37,460 bases of DNA, taken from positions 1 to 37,460 of the forward strand of contig RPFO01002068.1 of NCBI GenBank assembly GCA_009746045.1, in the 5' to 3' direction. The notes beneath the pieces were generated by a model. That model saw only the letters and a program-made list of their open reading frames with translations, ran no database searches and had not been told where the DNA came from. Below, piece by piece: positions 1-9,081 of this stretch. This DNA comes from Mesostigma viride (taxonomy: Eukaryota > Streptophyta > Mesostigmatophyceae > Mesostigmatales > Mesostigmataceae). The position numbers were made by a program, and so were the translations under genes. Within the stretch, counting starts at the first letter, position 1. Each line of letters opens with the position of its first letter.

Positions 1-327
1 CCTTCTTCCAGGCGTAGCCGTTTGCCACGGCCGGAATCCCGAAAAGGTCCGTCGTCCTGTGCTGCCAGCCGCCGTGCCGCGAACGCCTTTGGGGCGCCGT
101 CCTCAGGGGACGCTGGAGGGGTGTGGTGCACCACCGGTCTGTCCGCCTTTGGGGCGGCTTCCGGGGACTCGGGGAGCGTCAGGTGTACCAAAGGACTATC
201 GCTGCTGCCGGAGCTGGGACTGGCCTCCTTTGGGGAGCCCGTCTGCACAGGAGAATACCACACACATTGACACACGTGAGTTCTTGTGCCATACCGACTA
301 GTGTACTCTGTACCTGTGGTATGTACG
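1..327 (-). CDS. Possible open frame downstream of gypsy pol, cut by window edge
   Basis: On the minus strand, after the end of the gypsy pol, a frame stays open to the window edge. It is rich in Pro, Ser, Ala and Glu, with imperfect repeats of the type SPEAAPKA and SPEDGAPKA, the DNA counterpart being the recurring cctttggggc motif. I do not recognise a domain. It could be a 3' ORF of the gypsy element, a piece of another element, or chance. No convincing start codon is visible. Confidence 0.25.
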
Positions 328-372
328 GTGTACCGGTGGTATGTACATACCTCTGTGTGTATGTACATACCT
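280..372. repeat. GTATGTACATAC-rich short tandem repeats
   Basis: Directly after the pol stop of the minus-strand gypsy element there are repeated copies of the 12-bp palindrome gtatgtacatac and variants (ggtatgtacggtgtacc). They lie in the 3' untranslated part of the element. Function unknown. Confidence 0.5.
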
Positions 373-778
373 CTAGTGTAACCTGTGGACCTTCTTGTAC
401 GCGTCTAGCAACCGCTTGCAGCCAGAGAGCTACTTCTCCGTCCTCCAAGAGTCCTCTGCCCCATGTCTAGAAAACTTCCACCGGATCCGATATTGGCGTT
501 GTCGACCACGCCCGGAATCCCGGTGGGCGACAATCTCCTCGACCTCATCCTCCTGTTCCCCTGTCTCCGGGTCGTATTCCACAGGAGCCGGGGGATTGAG
601 TCTTAGTACCCTGGATCGAGTTCTGGTGGTACAGCTTGAGCTGGTCGCGGTGGAAGGTTGTCGCGGTGCCCCATGAGATGGGCACGTCCACCTTGAACAT
701 GACATCATCCCATTTCTCCAGCACCTGGTGAGGTCCCAGGTACATGGGCCGGAGCTTCGTTTTGAGCTCCCCTTCCAC
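373..778 (-). pseudogene. Gypsy pol C-terminus: integrase GPY/F-like module and chromodomain
   Basis: This is the last part of the minus-strand gypsy polyprotein. The first section holds a GPY/F-like integrase tail (KLRPMYLGPHQVLE, then FHRDQLKLYH). The second is a chromodomain with an acidic lead-in (PETGEQEDEVEEIV) and the aromatic RWKF...SWRTE core. Chromodomains on integrases guide Ty3/gypsy insertion towards marked chromatin. The end aligns with the plus-strand copy (GCKRLLDAYKKVHRLH against GCERLLREYKAKHALH), but the minus copy changes frame near 600 and again near 430, so it is broken. The stop is at 373-375. Confidence 0.8.
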
Positions 779-810
779 CTTCTGGGAGAATCGACCGAGC
801 TGGGGTCCCT

Positions 811-1755
811 CTACCAGAACCCAGTCCCCGACCTCGATGTCCGGTGCTCTAGAGTCCCGCTTGCCAGTTCCACGCGAGCCATGTTGCGCTCAGCGGCGGC
901 CCGGTACCCTTTAACCGCACTGTTGTGGGCATGGCGCATCTTCTCCAGCAGGCTGCTCACACCCGCCTGAGTAGTGCGCAGCACCTCCGGTTCCGCCAGC
1001 GCCGGACTTGTCAGTAAGTCGGTCGGCGTCAGCGGATGCCGTCCTGTGTTGAGAAAGAACGGGGTGAGGCCATGGGCGGCCTGTGGTGCGTTGTTCAGGG
1101 AGAACTCCACGAAGCACAGCAACTCCTCCCAGTTGCTGCCCACCTCGTCGGTGTAATGGCGCATGGTTTCCTGAACCGTGCGGTTGAGCCGCTCCACCAG
1201 ATGGGAGGACGAGCTGTGATAAGCCGTCCCTAGCGACACCTTGGTTCCCAGGCAGTCGAAGAACTCCTGGCAGGACCGGGCCGTGAAGAGCGTGTCTCGG
1301 TCCAAGATGAACTGGCGGCTGAGTCCGTGGAACCGGAAGACGTGGTTGAGGTACAGTTTGGCACACCCCTCGGCTGTCAGGTCAGCCGGACAGGGGGCCA
1401 GGTGGCACATGCGCGTGAGTCGGTCCACGAACACCAAGATCTTGCTGTTGCCATTCTTGGTCTTCTTAAAGGGGCCGACGAAATCCATCTGGATCGAGTC
1501 CCAGGGACCCAGGGGATCAGGTAGTGTCTTTGGAACAGCCTGAGTACCCGTGTTCTGGGACTTGGCTACCTGGCACGACGGGCATTCGCGTATATAGGCC
1601 TTGATGTAGTCCTTCATGCCAGGCCAGTAGAAATGGCGGCGCGCCCGTGGTAGCAGCCGATGAATGCCCTGGTGACCGGCTGACCGCCGACAAGAGAATT
1701 GTGGAGCTCGTGGAGCAAAGCTGCTCAACAGAGCTCGGGTATGTAGAGGCGCCAC
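811..1755 (-). pseudogene. Gypsy integrase, zinc-binding and catalytic domains
   Basis: The order is a damaged HHCC zinc-binding region (HQGIHRLLPRARRHFYWPGM, then CPSC) and an rve core with MDFVGPF, DRDTLF and HLVERLNRT. The second Asp and the Glu are separated by the usual 35 residues. The canonical HPQTDGQTE stretch is replaced by HSSSSHLVE, which the plus-strand copy shares, so it is a lineage trait. The first residues (about 20) are out of frame with upstream pol, and SDRD has become LDRD. The integrase would insert the cDNA into the host genome; this copy is frame-broken and presumably inactive. Confidence 0.85.
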
Positions 1756-2634
1756 ATGTCAGGGCGCACCATGACGTATAGGCGTCCCTCTTGGAACTTG
1801 CACGGGAGCCTGCCCATCATCTTGGGGTGTGACTTGATCACCTCCAAGGCGGCCGGCTCAGTAACCGTGAAGCGGCTGATCAGCGTCTCCAGGGGGGATG
1901 TGACCGTGTACGCATCGGCCTCGTCCTCCTCCTCCGGTTGGTCAAGCGCCGAGTGTAGGTACTCAGACACGACCACCGGAGATCCAAGAGGTTCCAGATG
2001 AAAAATGGCCTGAGCCACAGCACCAAGGGGAACCCGCGTGTGGGATCCCTGAGCCACAGCACCGAGGGGAACCCGCGTGTGGGATCCCTCCCCTTCCCCG
2101 GGGGACCGCGCGTCCACGCGCTGGTCGTCGTCGCCATCGGGGGGCGACAAGGCATCCGGAGTGGTATGACTCATGTGGAACAGGTAGCGCGCCCGCGGCG
2201 ACCGTGGGGGGTCATCGTAGAGCGGGGCGCCAGGCGCCTCCTCGCAGGTGGTATGGAGCACCCCCATGTCCTCATAGAACCAGTAGTCAGCACGACGGGA
2301 GAGGGCGTCGGGCACAACATTGTCCGCACCCTTCACGTACTGGATCTTAAAAGGGGCGAACTGCATGGGAAAGTTACTCCATCCATCTGGCCTGACGGGG
2401 CGTCAGATTTGGCTGCGTCAGGAGGTGAGTCAGGGGCCTATGGTCCGTGTGAATAATCAAACGGGCGGGGTCGAGGTCTCCTGTCTCGCTGACCGCAACA
2501 TCAAACTGCGCGCCCAACAGGTGGTGGCGCCATGTGTGGCAACAGTAGACCACAGCCAACAGCTCCTGCTGGTGGACCGGATAGTTCCGCTCGGCGGGGA
2601 TCATTGTGCGGGAGATGTACTCAACCGGTTGCAA
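1725..2634 (-). pseudogene. Gypsy RNase H and linker to integrase
   Basis: Two frames cover this part. The first (2634-2374) carries the Ty3/gypsy RNase H core with QPVEYISRTMIPAERNY, HQQELLAVV and HTDHRPLTHLL. The second (2366-1725) continues with FKIQYVKGADNVVPDALSRR and a linker of about 100 residues that includes a duplicated 13-residue unit, then ISRFTVTEPAALE leading to the integrase. RNase H removes RNA from the RNA/DNA hybrid in reverse transcription. Frames change near 2630 and near 2370, so the copy is a pseudogene. The order matches the plus-strand copy at 30600-31430. Confidence 0.8.
2011..2088. repeat. 39-bp tandem duplication in pol linker
   Basis: Two adjacent 39-bp copies differ at about one base. 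On the minus strand each encodes GSHTRVPLGAVAQ. The plus-strand gypsy has a single related unit (GSRSRVPLSHVVPAQ), so this is a private in-frame expansion of a flexible linker. Confidence 0.85.
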
Positions 2635-4725
2635 GCCCTAAGTTGCCTTGGTCCTGCAGGAGGACCCCGCCGATAGCCACCTTGCTGGCATCCGTCGCGA
2701 CCACAAAAGGAAGGGACGGGTCTGGGAGCACGAGCACTGGGGCCGCAGTCAAACTGGCCTTGAGGGCCTCAAAGGCCTGCTGGCACTGTGCCGACCAGAC
2801 GAAGGACACGCCCTTCTTGAGGAGAGCGTTGATGGGCGACGCGATCGTGGCAAACCTGGGGATGAAGCGTCGATAGTATGACGCAATCCCCAGGAAGCTA
2901 CGCACGCCCTTCATGTCGGTCGGAGCTGGCCACTGTTGGACAGAGGCGATCTTCTCGGGGTCCGTGGCCACGCCTGCTGCAGAAAGCGTGTGGCCCAGGA
3001 ACGGGACGCTGCGCCCCGCGCGAACCTTAGCCCTGCGGGCCGAGAGATGCTCGTCTTCCATGATGCGCAGGACCGTATCGACGTCCTCCAGGTGCTCCTC
3101 GAAGGTCTTGGAGTACACCAGGATGTCATCCAGATAGGCCAGAGCGCAAGTGCGTTTCCAGGACCAGGGCGGCTTGTCCCCCTTGCGAGGGTCGCGCAGG
3201 TCACTGGACACCTGTGGCAGGTGTGCGGTCCCCATGACGGGCCGCAAGATGTCGTTCATGAGCATCTGGAAGCTGGCTGGTGGGTTGCAGAGCCCCATCG
3301 CCGCCACGCGGAACTGGTAGTGTCCGTATGGCGTCTTGTGACAGTCCTCTTCAGCGATGCGGAGCTGCCAAAACCCATCGGCGCAGTCGATCACCGTGAA
3401 GCAGGTGGCACCCTGCACCCGATTGAAGATGTCATCAATGCGCGGGAGCGGGTACTTGGACTTGACAGTGATCGCGTTGAGCTTCCTGTAGTCGGTGACG
3501 AGCCGCCACTTGCCCCCAGGCTTGGGCACAAGGAGTACCCCAGCGGAGAAGGGGCTGTTACTGGGCTCAATCAGACCACGCTCAAGGAGGGCCATCAGGA
3601 TCTTCTTGAGCTCCATCAGCTCGACGGGCCCCATCCGGTACATCGGGGACGTGGTGGGCCCGTAGCCTTCCTTGAGGCGGATATGGTGCAGCACAGAACG
3701 GGGCGGGGGAAACTGCGGTGTAGACTCGTCGAACAGCTTCTCCCGCTTGGCCAGGACGGCGTTGTAGCGCGCGATCTCATCCTCAGTAAAGTCTGTGCCG
3801 ATCTCCAGCAGCTCCTGAATCAGGGGCACAGAGTCAAGGCGGTACATGTAGTACTCCTTACCCTTCTGCAGGTTGCGCGCGAGCGTCTTGCTGCTCATCA
3901 GCATCTGAGAAGCATGGCGTCGTGGCTTCTCGGGCCCCGCGTCGTGCTGAACGTTGTGCACCTCGGTGCCATGCGCCAGGTATTCGTGCCGCGGGCACCA
4001 GAAGGAGCCATCAGGAAACCAAACCACCCGGCGCTTGACACTGATCGTCACGTCCTGGGCATCCTGCCAATCCACGCCCAGGATGATGTCGGCTGCGCCC
4101 AGCGGCGCCACTGTGGCTGTTACCTCTACCGGGATGCCCTGGACAACCGCCTTGAGATCCACGAGACCCGGGGACGGGTGCTTGTTACCATCGGCGTACC
4201 GGACGTTGATGGGCGTTGGGTGTGGGCGAATGGTGTAGCCAGCGCGTCGCACCAGGGCCTCATGGATAAAAGATGTGGTCGCTCCCGTATCCACCATAAA
4301 CTTAACATCCAGGATCGTCTTCTCCTTCAGAAACGGGTCAAGTGTGGTGGTGGGGAGCGCCAGTCCACCGCTGAAGACTAGATGCAGTGTTCTGGTGCTT
4401 GGTGCAGAGGGCGGGGAGGCCTTTGGGGCCTGTCCGCCAGACCTATCTACATGATTGGCTGAAGCTGGTTCCACCTCGGTCGCCGACACGTCTGCACCTG
4501 AAGAGGGCGGGGAGACCTCTGGGGCCTGCCCGCCAGTCCTATCTACATTATTGCCTGATGCTACATCGGCCTCAAGAGTGGCCGCGCCCACATTTGGTGC
4601 AGGCGTCTGTTCTACCTGGTTGACTAACTCTACTCCTACTTCTACCCCTGTGGGAAGGGGCACTATGCACGAGGATCGCGGGGCCGGGAGGCCGGCGGCC
4701 TCGTCCGACCGCCCGGTCTCCCCTT
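2621..4725 (-). pseudogene. Gypsy protease and reverse transcriptase (5' part of pol)
   Basis: A long frame of about 680 residues from 4663. After a repetitive Ser/Pro/Glu-rich leader comes a retropepsin (FMVDTGATTSFI, then IILGVDW), and then a gypsy RT with LIEPSNSPFSAGVLLVPKPGG, VTDYRKLN, FTVIDCADGFWQLRI, AYLDDILVYS and FLGIASYYRRFI. The polymerase Asp pair is intact. Compared with the plus-strand copy it lacks about four residues before PYGHYQF, so that motif is damaged. About 24 extra residues lie between MNDIL and YLDD, as in the other copy. The frame breaks near 2640 before RNase H. Upstream, across the palindromic insertion, gag appears to have been in one frame with pol. Confidence 0.9.
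4721..4725. repeat. Target-site duplication, left (ccctt), of composite 1
   Basis: The five bases before the palindromic composite equal the five after it (5608-5612). This marks the whole 882 bp as one insertion event. Confidence 0.8.
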
Positions 4726-4931
4726 AGTTACGTTAAATAGTGCCGGAACCTTTTGCCGCCTGAGGCAAATCGGTCCGTAACACTATTTTGCCCGGAATAA
4801 CCACTTCCGAGCACCCAAGTTAATTCGGCCGAATTAACTTGGGTGCTCGGAAGTGGTTATTCCGGGCAAAATAGTGTTACGGACCGATTTGCCTCAGGCG
4901 GCAAAAGGTTCCGGCACTATTTAACGTAACT
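4726..4931. repeat. Palindromic module A (outer left)
   Basis: A 206-bp perfect palindrome centred on cggccg at 4826-4831. Within each arm a stem aaatagtg/cactattt (4735-4742 with 4781-4788) encloses a small ttgcc/ggcaa hairpin. A second stem cggaa/ttccg (4793-4797 with 4805-4809) has the loop taaccac. A single strand could therefore fold into several branches. Confidence 0.85.
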
Positions 4932-5063
4932 AAAACCTGGCCTCGTGGAGGGGGGACGAAGAGCCCGAGACATCCGCCTAGGCCGCTGAGCACGCACCAC
5001 TAAATGCGCCGGAGCTGCCTCAGTGAGGATTCGAACCCCTGACCTCCAAGGTGCACAGGTTTT
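4932..5063. other. Spacer 1 of composite 1, with tRNA T-arm-like sequence on minus strand
   Basis: A 132-bp spacer with its own short inverted ends (aaaacctg...caggtttt). It is the exact reverse complement of the spacer at 5270-5401. On the minus strand, next to the middle palindrome, it reads AGGTC then GGGGTTCGAATCC, like a tRNA variable loop and T arm, with a perfect Pol III B-box match at 5027-5037. No complete tRNA cloverleaf is present. Confidence 0.7.
5027..5037 (-). promoter_or_regulatory. Pol III B-box-like motif (GGTTCGAATCC)
   Basis: Exact match to the B-box consensus GGTTCGANTCC, reading outward from the middle palindrome. Whether it drives transcription is not shown. Confidence 0.45.
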
Positions 5064-5269
5064 AGTTACGTTAAATAGTGCCGGAACCTTTTGCCGCCTG
5101 AGGCAAATCGGTCCGTAACACTATTTTGCCCGGAATAACCACTTCCGAGCACCCAAGTTAATTCGGCCGAATTAACTTGGGTGCTCGGAAGTGGTTATTC
5201 CGGGCAAAATAGTGTTACGGACCGATTTGCCTCAGGCGGCAAAAGGTTCCGGCACTATTTAACGTAACT
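5064..5269. repeat. Palindromic module B (middle)
   Basis: A 206-bp perfect palindrome identical to module A. Its centre (5166.5) is also the centre of the 882-bp composite, so the composite is an exact head-to-head dimer of module, spacer and half-module. Confidence 0.85.
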
Positions 5270-5401
5270 AAAACCTGTGCACCTTGGAGGTCAGGGGTTC
5301 GAATCCTCACTGAGGCAGCTCCGGCGCATTTAGTGGTGCGTGCTCAGCGGCCTAGGCGGATGTCTCGGGCTCTTCGTCCCCCCTCCACGAGGCCAGGTTT
5401 T
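5270..5401. other. Spacer 2 of composite 1, with tRNA T-arm-like sequence on plus strand
   Basis: Exact inverted copy of the spacer at 4932-5063. On the plus strand it begins at the middle palindrome with AAAACCTGTGCACC, then the variable-loop-like AGGTC and the T-arm-like GGGGTTCGAATCCTC. Confidence 0.7.
5296..5306 (+). promoter_or_regulatory. Pol III B-box-like motif (GGTTCGAATCC)
   Basis: Mirror of the motif at 5027-5037. It also reads away from the middle palindrome, so the composite has two divergent B boxes. Confidence 0.45.
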
Positions 5402-5607
5402 AGTTACGTTAAATAGTGCCGGAACCTTTTGCCGCCTGAGGCAAATCGGTCCGTAACACTATTTTGCCCGGAATAACCACTTCCGAGCACCCAAGTTAAT
5501 TCGGCCGAATTAACTTGGGTGCTCGGAAGTGGTTATTCCGGGCAAAATAGTGTTACGGACCGATTTGCCTCAGGCGGCAAAAGGTTCCGGCACTATTTAA
5601 CGTAACT
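5402..5607. repeat. Palindromic module C (outer right)
   Basis: Third identical 206-bp palindrome. Its right end (cgtaact) abuts the right target-site duplication. Confidence 0.85.
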
Positions 5608-5612
5608 CCCTT
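5608..5612. repeat. Target-site duplication, right (ccctt), of composite 1
   Basis: Matches 4721-4725. Confidence 0.8.
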
Positions 5613-6707
5613 CCCCCTCATCCGAGTCGTCGTCGTCGCCGGGATTGAGCGCCTCATACTCGTCACCCTCAGCCTGCTGCTGCGCCAGGATCTCATTGAG
5701 CTCGCGCACCGTCCGAGAGAACGACGCTGGGAAGCGGGGTGTCTGGAACTGGTTGGGCTGCGTGTGCGCGTCGCGCAGCTTGGCAGCCCGCGCGCCTGCG
5801 TTGCGCGGGCGAGCATCCCGCGCTGCCGGCGCTGGGCGCTTCTCAAAGGCGGGACCAGAAAACTTGGGGGCCTCCTTGGTGGCCTCCGTCGCCGTGCTGG
5901 TGCGCGCCTTGAGGCGCGGGCAGTCCTTCTTGAGGTGCCCGACCTCGTGACACATGAAACAGCGGGCCTTGGACGCATCGATGGCGTGCAGTTGGGTGGC
6001 CGGCTGCTCGTCGTCATTGGACTCCTCCCCCTCCGACGGGTCGGGTTCCACTTCAGTGAAGTGGACACGGCGTGTCATCGTGGATGAGGCGAACCGGCGG
6101 GTGCTGGTGTAGCGCGGCTGCTTGATGACGTCGGCCACCTGTAGAAGGTACTGCTGGACAGCGTGGATGTCAAGCTTGTCCCAGGGTACCTCTGCATAGT
6201 GCTTCTTAACCTCAGCGAGGAGGTCAGGATGGATGGCCTCCAGAAACCGAATCTTGTACTCGGTCCACGTCAGGTCCCCGGTCAGCCGCGCCGCAAAGGA
6301 GTCAAAGGTGGTGAGGAACTCCGCCAAGTCAGTGTTGCCCTGCCGGAGGCGGCCGAACTCAAACCGCTCAGTCAGTCGATAGCCGGGAGGGATGAGCTTG
6401 CGCCGGATGCGCTCCAGCAGTTCCTCAACCGTCTGCGGGTATGACTGAGCCGCCACACTCTCGACGTTAAGCATCCCTACCACTGATGGGTCCATACACT
6501 TCACCACCACGTAGGGGATCAGAACCTTGGTGGCCAGCTGCCACTCATGGTGCTGACACCATACGGTGTACAACTGTTGCCACATACGAGCCCACTCGTC
6601 GATCTCACGGGGAGTCATGCCCGCATGGAGCTTGGGCACCGCCTTAAAATCTGGCATAGGCGGGGCCTTCACAGGGTCAGGTCGCAAGGGGCCGCCCTTC
6701 CTGCAGT
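5608..6707 (-). pseudogene. Gypsy gag, capsid and zinc-knuckle part
   Basis: This is the C-terminal two thirds of gag. It starts after the hAT insertion with KAPPMPDFKAVPKLHAG and a retrotransposon-gag capsid (PREIDEWARMW, TVEELLERIRRKLIPP, FGRLRQG, DLTWTEYK). A CCHC zinc knuckle follows (CFMCHEVGHLKKDC), then a charged tail ending in an Asp/Glu run. Gag forms the virus-like particle and the knuckle binds RNA. It is homologous along its length to 27420-28579 on the other strand. The N-terminal third is 10.8 kb away (17519-18666) because a hAT element split the gene, and the C-terminus is cut by palindromic composite 1. Confidence 0.9.
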
Positions 6708-6715
6708 ATGCGGGG
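6708..6715. repeat. Target-site duplication, left (atgcgggg), of hAT-like element 1
   Basis: Eight bases repeated at 17511-17518. An 8-bp duplication is the hAT hallmark. Confidence 0.75.
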
Positions 6716-6880
6716 CAGCGTACGCCAATACGCCGTATAATACGGTAAATACGCCGTATTATACAATACGGCGAGGTTTGGCGTACTAACGTACTAGAAA
6801 TACGCCGTATTGCCTTCTCAACGCAAATACGGCGCATAATACGTATTTTTCGCGTATTATACGGCGCCCGGCTCCGGAAT
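6716..6880. repeat. Left terminal and subterminal repeats of hAT-like element 1
   Basis: About ten copies and variants of atacg, cgccgtat and gtattatac in both orientations. The same motifs cluster at 17418-17510, 33774-33850 and 34988-35012. Confidence 0.75.
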
Positions 6881-6947
6881 TTGGCGCCAGAGCTAGTTTT
6901 GGCGTTGCTGACCTAGGCAGGTACGCAGCCTGAACCGTACTTGGGGA

Positions 6948-6952
6948 GTACG
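6948..6952. repeat. Target-site duplication, left (gtacg), of copia element
   Basis: Five bases repeated at 16043-16047. They define the element ends as AGTTAACG...CGTTAACT. Confidence 0.85.
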
Positions 6953-7650
6953 AGTTAACGCCAAGCGCATTGGCGTGATCCTGATTCGGCATTTCTCTGC
7001 GATTCCAGCGGCACCGGAACGAGTTCATTCCGACAAGTATCAAGAAAGTTATGGCGTTCCGACTTCCCGGTCGCGCGCGAGCGCGAGCCGGCTTTTCTTC
7101 TAAGTCGGACGTGAATATTTGCCGACGACATATGGGGTCGACAGTAATTCCTGGGCTGACAGGAATTAGGTGCTGAACCTACGACGGTATTGGATTAATA
7201 CGTCGTACGCAGGAAATAGGAGCCTTAACCTGTGGTCTGTTGGTACCGCAGGCTTAGTCCTGGACTTCTAGGTACAGATGCAATAGTCACTGTGGACTGT
7301 GCTCTGTGGTCACTGTGCCTGTATGGCAGGCCTACTGTATAGGAACTGGGCGCTGTACAGGTAGTGAATACTGTACCGGGAGTGTTATTACTGAGCAGGC
7401 CTCCTAGGCTGCTCAGGACTAGCAAGCACAGTGCACAAGTATATAAAGAATAGGCCAGTGCCATTTGGGCAGATCTCTTGCGAGCCCGCCTCACGTGTGT
7501 TGCCTTGACTTGGCAAACGCGTGTACAAGCCTCAAGTGTGTGAGCGCTGTAACATTATCCAATTTTAACAAAGCTCCGTTTCCAACCATATTCACACATT
7601 GCTGCATTGCAACCATATCCTTCACATTGCGTTTGCTAAGAACGTTAACT
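6953..7650 (+). repeat. Copia 5' LTR
   Basis: 698 bp, near identical to 15345-16042. Its ends are an 8-bp inverted pair AGTTAACG/CGTTAACT rather than the usual TG...CA. It holds a TATA box and, further down, a TGTAA motif (7548-7552), the poly(A) signal type used in chlorophyte algae. No tRNA primer-binding site starting with TGG is visible just after it (7651 onward), so priming may use an internal tRNA region or another mechanism. Confidence 0.9.
7439..7447 (+). promoter_or_regulatory. TATA box of copia 5' LTR
   Basis: The sequence gtatataaag lies about two thirds into the LTR, as expected at the U3/R boundary. The same motif is in the 3' LTR at 15831-15840. Confidence 0.6.
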
Positions 7651-7690
7651 CAAATTACAAACAGTCCCAACGGAACGGCCAGGAGGGTCG

Positions 7691-8677
7691 TTGCTGTTTG
7701 CGGTGTGCAGCGTTGACGACGTGAGAAGCTCGTCCGGTGGTGAATGGTGCAGGAGGAACAACGGCAGCAGAATTTCCGGTTTCGGCAGTCTGCTGGGGGT
7801 TCAATTTCGCCTGAATTGCGTCGTGTCGTTCGAGATTTATCTTTATTGCTTGCAGATCGTCCACCTGTCTGTTAATCGCAACTTCGTGCAATTCGTCGAC
7901 GATCAGGTCGAGGATTGGGAGCGCATTCTGCGGCACGTCCAAACCATCGTCATTCCGGAGCACCGGAGCATCGACGACATCGAGCAAGAGCTTCACGGTT
8001 TGGTCGGCATCCAGACGGTGATTACAGCATTAGCTGAGCGGGTGCGTGCGGAGTTGGCGGCTAGGCGAGGAGAGGCTGCGGAGACAGCTGGTGCAGTGCG
8101 ACACGAGTTCGTACCGACAGCAGCGGGTGCGGGTGTACCACGTACGTTCGCAGGTGTAATCGGCGACGAGGGTGTTGCAGCGGGACCAGTTCGACGTGAA
8201 CGACGCGGAGCGGAGCACTACAGGCGGCTTGCAGAGGTCGAGGCGGCAGCGGAAGCCATCACCGGAGGACAGCGTGCGGCACGAGTCGGCAGGTTTCCGG
8301 AGCGAGCAAGGGTTCCTTTTCAGGAACTGCCCCAACCCCTTCGCGTTCGTGTGACGCGTTGGGAAGAGTTTGCCCCTCTTGGCTACGATAGTGACCTTGA
8401 GGTGGGAGCAGTGGGCGTCGCTGGGCTAGGCGACGAGGCGCTTGGCGACCACGAGGTGCCAAGATACAATCCGCGGGGTGCCAACGACGGGTTGTCACCT
8501 GTCTACTATACTAACGGTGACGATTCTGTCATCGCGGGCCGACAGCGGGTCGACAACGGCGCAGCGGGTAGCAGGGTGCCAGAGCTGATTGTTGTGAGCG
8601 ACAGCGACAGCGACAGCGACAAGGAGAACCAGGACGCGCCTGCGGGCGACCGTGGTGGTCTTAGTTATTATAAATAG
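7691..8677 (+). CDS. Unrecognised 5' ORF of the copia element, end replaced by insertion
   Basis: About 328 codons lie open between the 5' LTR and composite 2. I do not recognise the product. The middle looks helical (VEDWERILRHVQTIV, LAERVRAELAARRG). The end is an acidic run (DSDSDSDKENQ) that could be a nuclear or chromatin-interacting tail. There is no ATG anywhere in this frame. An ATG frame at 7744-7875 overlaps it and could join by a +1 shift, or a spliced or non-AUG start could be used. Composite 2 entered at the last codons: the last residues are now palindrome-encoded (SYYK), and beyond the insert the old frame stops at once (gtcttgactga). The original protein was therefore almost the same length. 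Confidence 0.5.
   Translation: MLFAVCSVDDVRSSSGGEWCRRNNGSRISGFGSLLGVQFRLNCVVSFEIYLYCLQIVHLSVNRNFVQFVDDQVEDWERILRHVQTIVIPEHRSIDDIEQELHGLVGIQTVITALAERVRAELAARRGEAAETAGAVRHEFVPTAAGAGVPRTFAGVIGDEGVAAGPVRRERRGAEHYRRLAEVEAAAEAITGGQRAARVGRFPERARVPFQELPQPLRVRVTRWEEFAPLGYDSDLEVGAVGVAGLGDEALGDHEVPRYNPRGANDGLSPVYYTNGDDSVIAGRQRVDNGAAGSRVPELIVVSDSDSDSDKENQDAPAGDRGGLSYYK
7744..7875 (+). CDS. Short ATG frame leading into the 5' ORF
   Basis: It starts at the first suitable ATG after the LTR and gives 43 residues (MVQEEQRQQNFRFRQSAGG at the start, later ELRRVVRDLSLLLADRPPVC), which look more protein-like than the overlapping part of the main frame. It ends at TGT TAA. A +1 shift there would continue into the 328-codon frame. 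It could be the true N-terminus broken by an indel. Confidence 0.35.
   Translation: MVQEEQRQQNFRFRQSAGGSISPELRRVVRDLSLLLADRPPVC
8658..8662. repeat. Target-site duplication, left (gtctt), of composite 2
   Basis: Repeated at 9713-9717. Confidence 0.8.
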
Positions 8678-8884
8678 TGACGGAACCTTTTTTTGCCACT
8701 TGGGCAATTAGGTCCGTCACTATTTATCCGGCGAAAACCACTCGCCGGTATCTATTCCGCGTTAAGTTCACGTACGTGAACGTGGCGCGGAATTGATACC
8801 GGCGAGTGGTTTTCGCCGGATAAATAGTGACGGACCTAATTGCCCAAGTGGCAAAAAAAGGTTCCGTCACTATTTATAATAACT
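8663..8884. repeat. Palindromic module D
   Basis: 222-bp near-perfect palindrome centred at 8773.5 on cgtacg. Inside one arm, TAAATAGTGACGGA (8671-8684) pairs with TCCGTCACTATTTA (8713-8726), and CCGGCGA (8728-8734) pairs with TCGCCGG (8742-8748) across the loop aaaccac. Confidence 0.85.
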
Positions 8885-9081
8885 AAAACGTCGTAGTGTG
8901 GGGGCCGATATCTATCGTACCGCTAATGCCTACTGCAGTACCGAATCTCGCCTTAACGATATTCCAACCGGGCATTTTTCCCTTCTGGCACTTTCGTTTG
9001 GCCTTCTGGTATCAATTCCTTCCGGTATTCGGAAATACCCGTGTCACCACAGGGATTCGAACCCCCGACTTACGAGGTCTT
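8885..9081. other. Spacer 1 of composite 2
   Basis: 197 bp with short inverted ends (aaaacgtcgta against aagacctcgta). On the minus strand, next to module E, it reads AAGTC then GGGGGTTCGAATCCCTG, like a tRNA variable loop and T arm. The rest is unrecognised. Confidence 0.65.
9053..9063 (-). promoter_or_regulatory. Pol III B-box-like motif (GGTTCGAATCC)
   Basis: Exact B-box match pointing away from module E. Four of five T-stem positions can pair. Confidence 0.45.

Larger units (their letters stand above)
4726..5607. mobile_element. Palindromic composite element 1 (882 bp, three-hairpin type)
   Basis: The whole segment is a perfect inverted repeat centred between 5166 and 5167, with 441-bp arms by my reading. 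Inside are three copies of a 206-bp module that is itself a perfect palindrome (4726-4931, 5064-5269, 5402-5607), separated by two 132-bp spacers that are exact inverted copies of each other. The ends read AGTTACGTTAAATAG...TAACGTAACT. A 5-bp duplication (ccctt) flanks only the outer ends, so it inserted as one unit, at the gag/pol boundary of the minus-strand gypsy. There is no coding capacity. It shares its design with the element at 8663-9712. Class unknown: a foldback-type DNA element or a TRIM-like element mobilised in trans. Confidence 0.85.

Noticed and set aside
2936-4381. 481-codon plus-strand frame
   Set aside because: It is the antisense shadow of the gypsy protease and RT, whose motifs are clear on the minus strand.
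4726-5607. The perfect palindrome as a pure assembly artefact
   Set aside because: The 5-bp duplication at its ends, and a second, non-identical composite with the same layout elsewhere, argue for a real element. Raw reads should still be checked.
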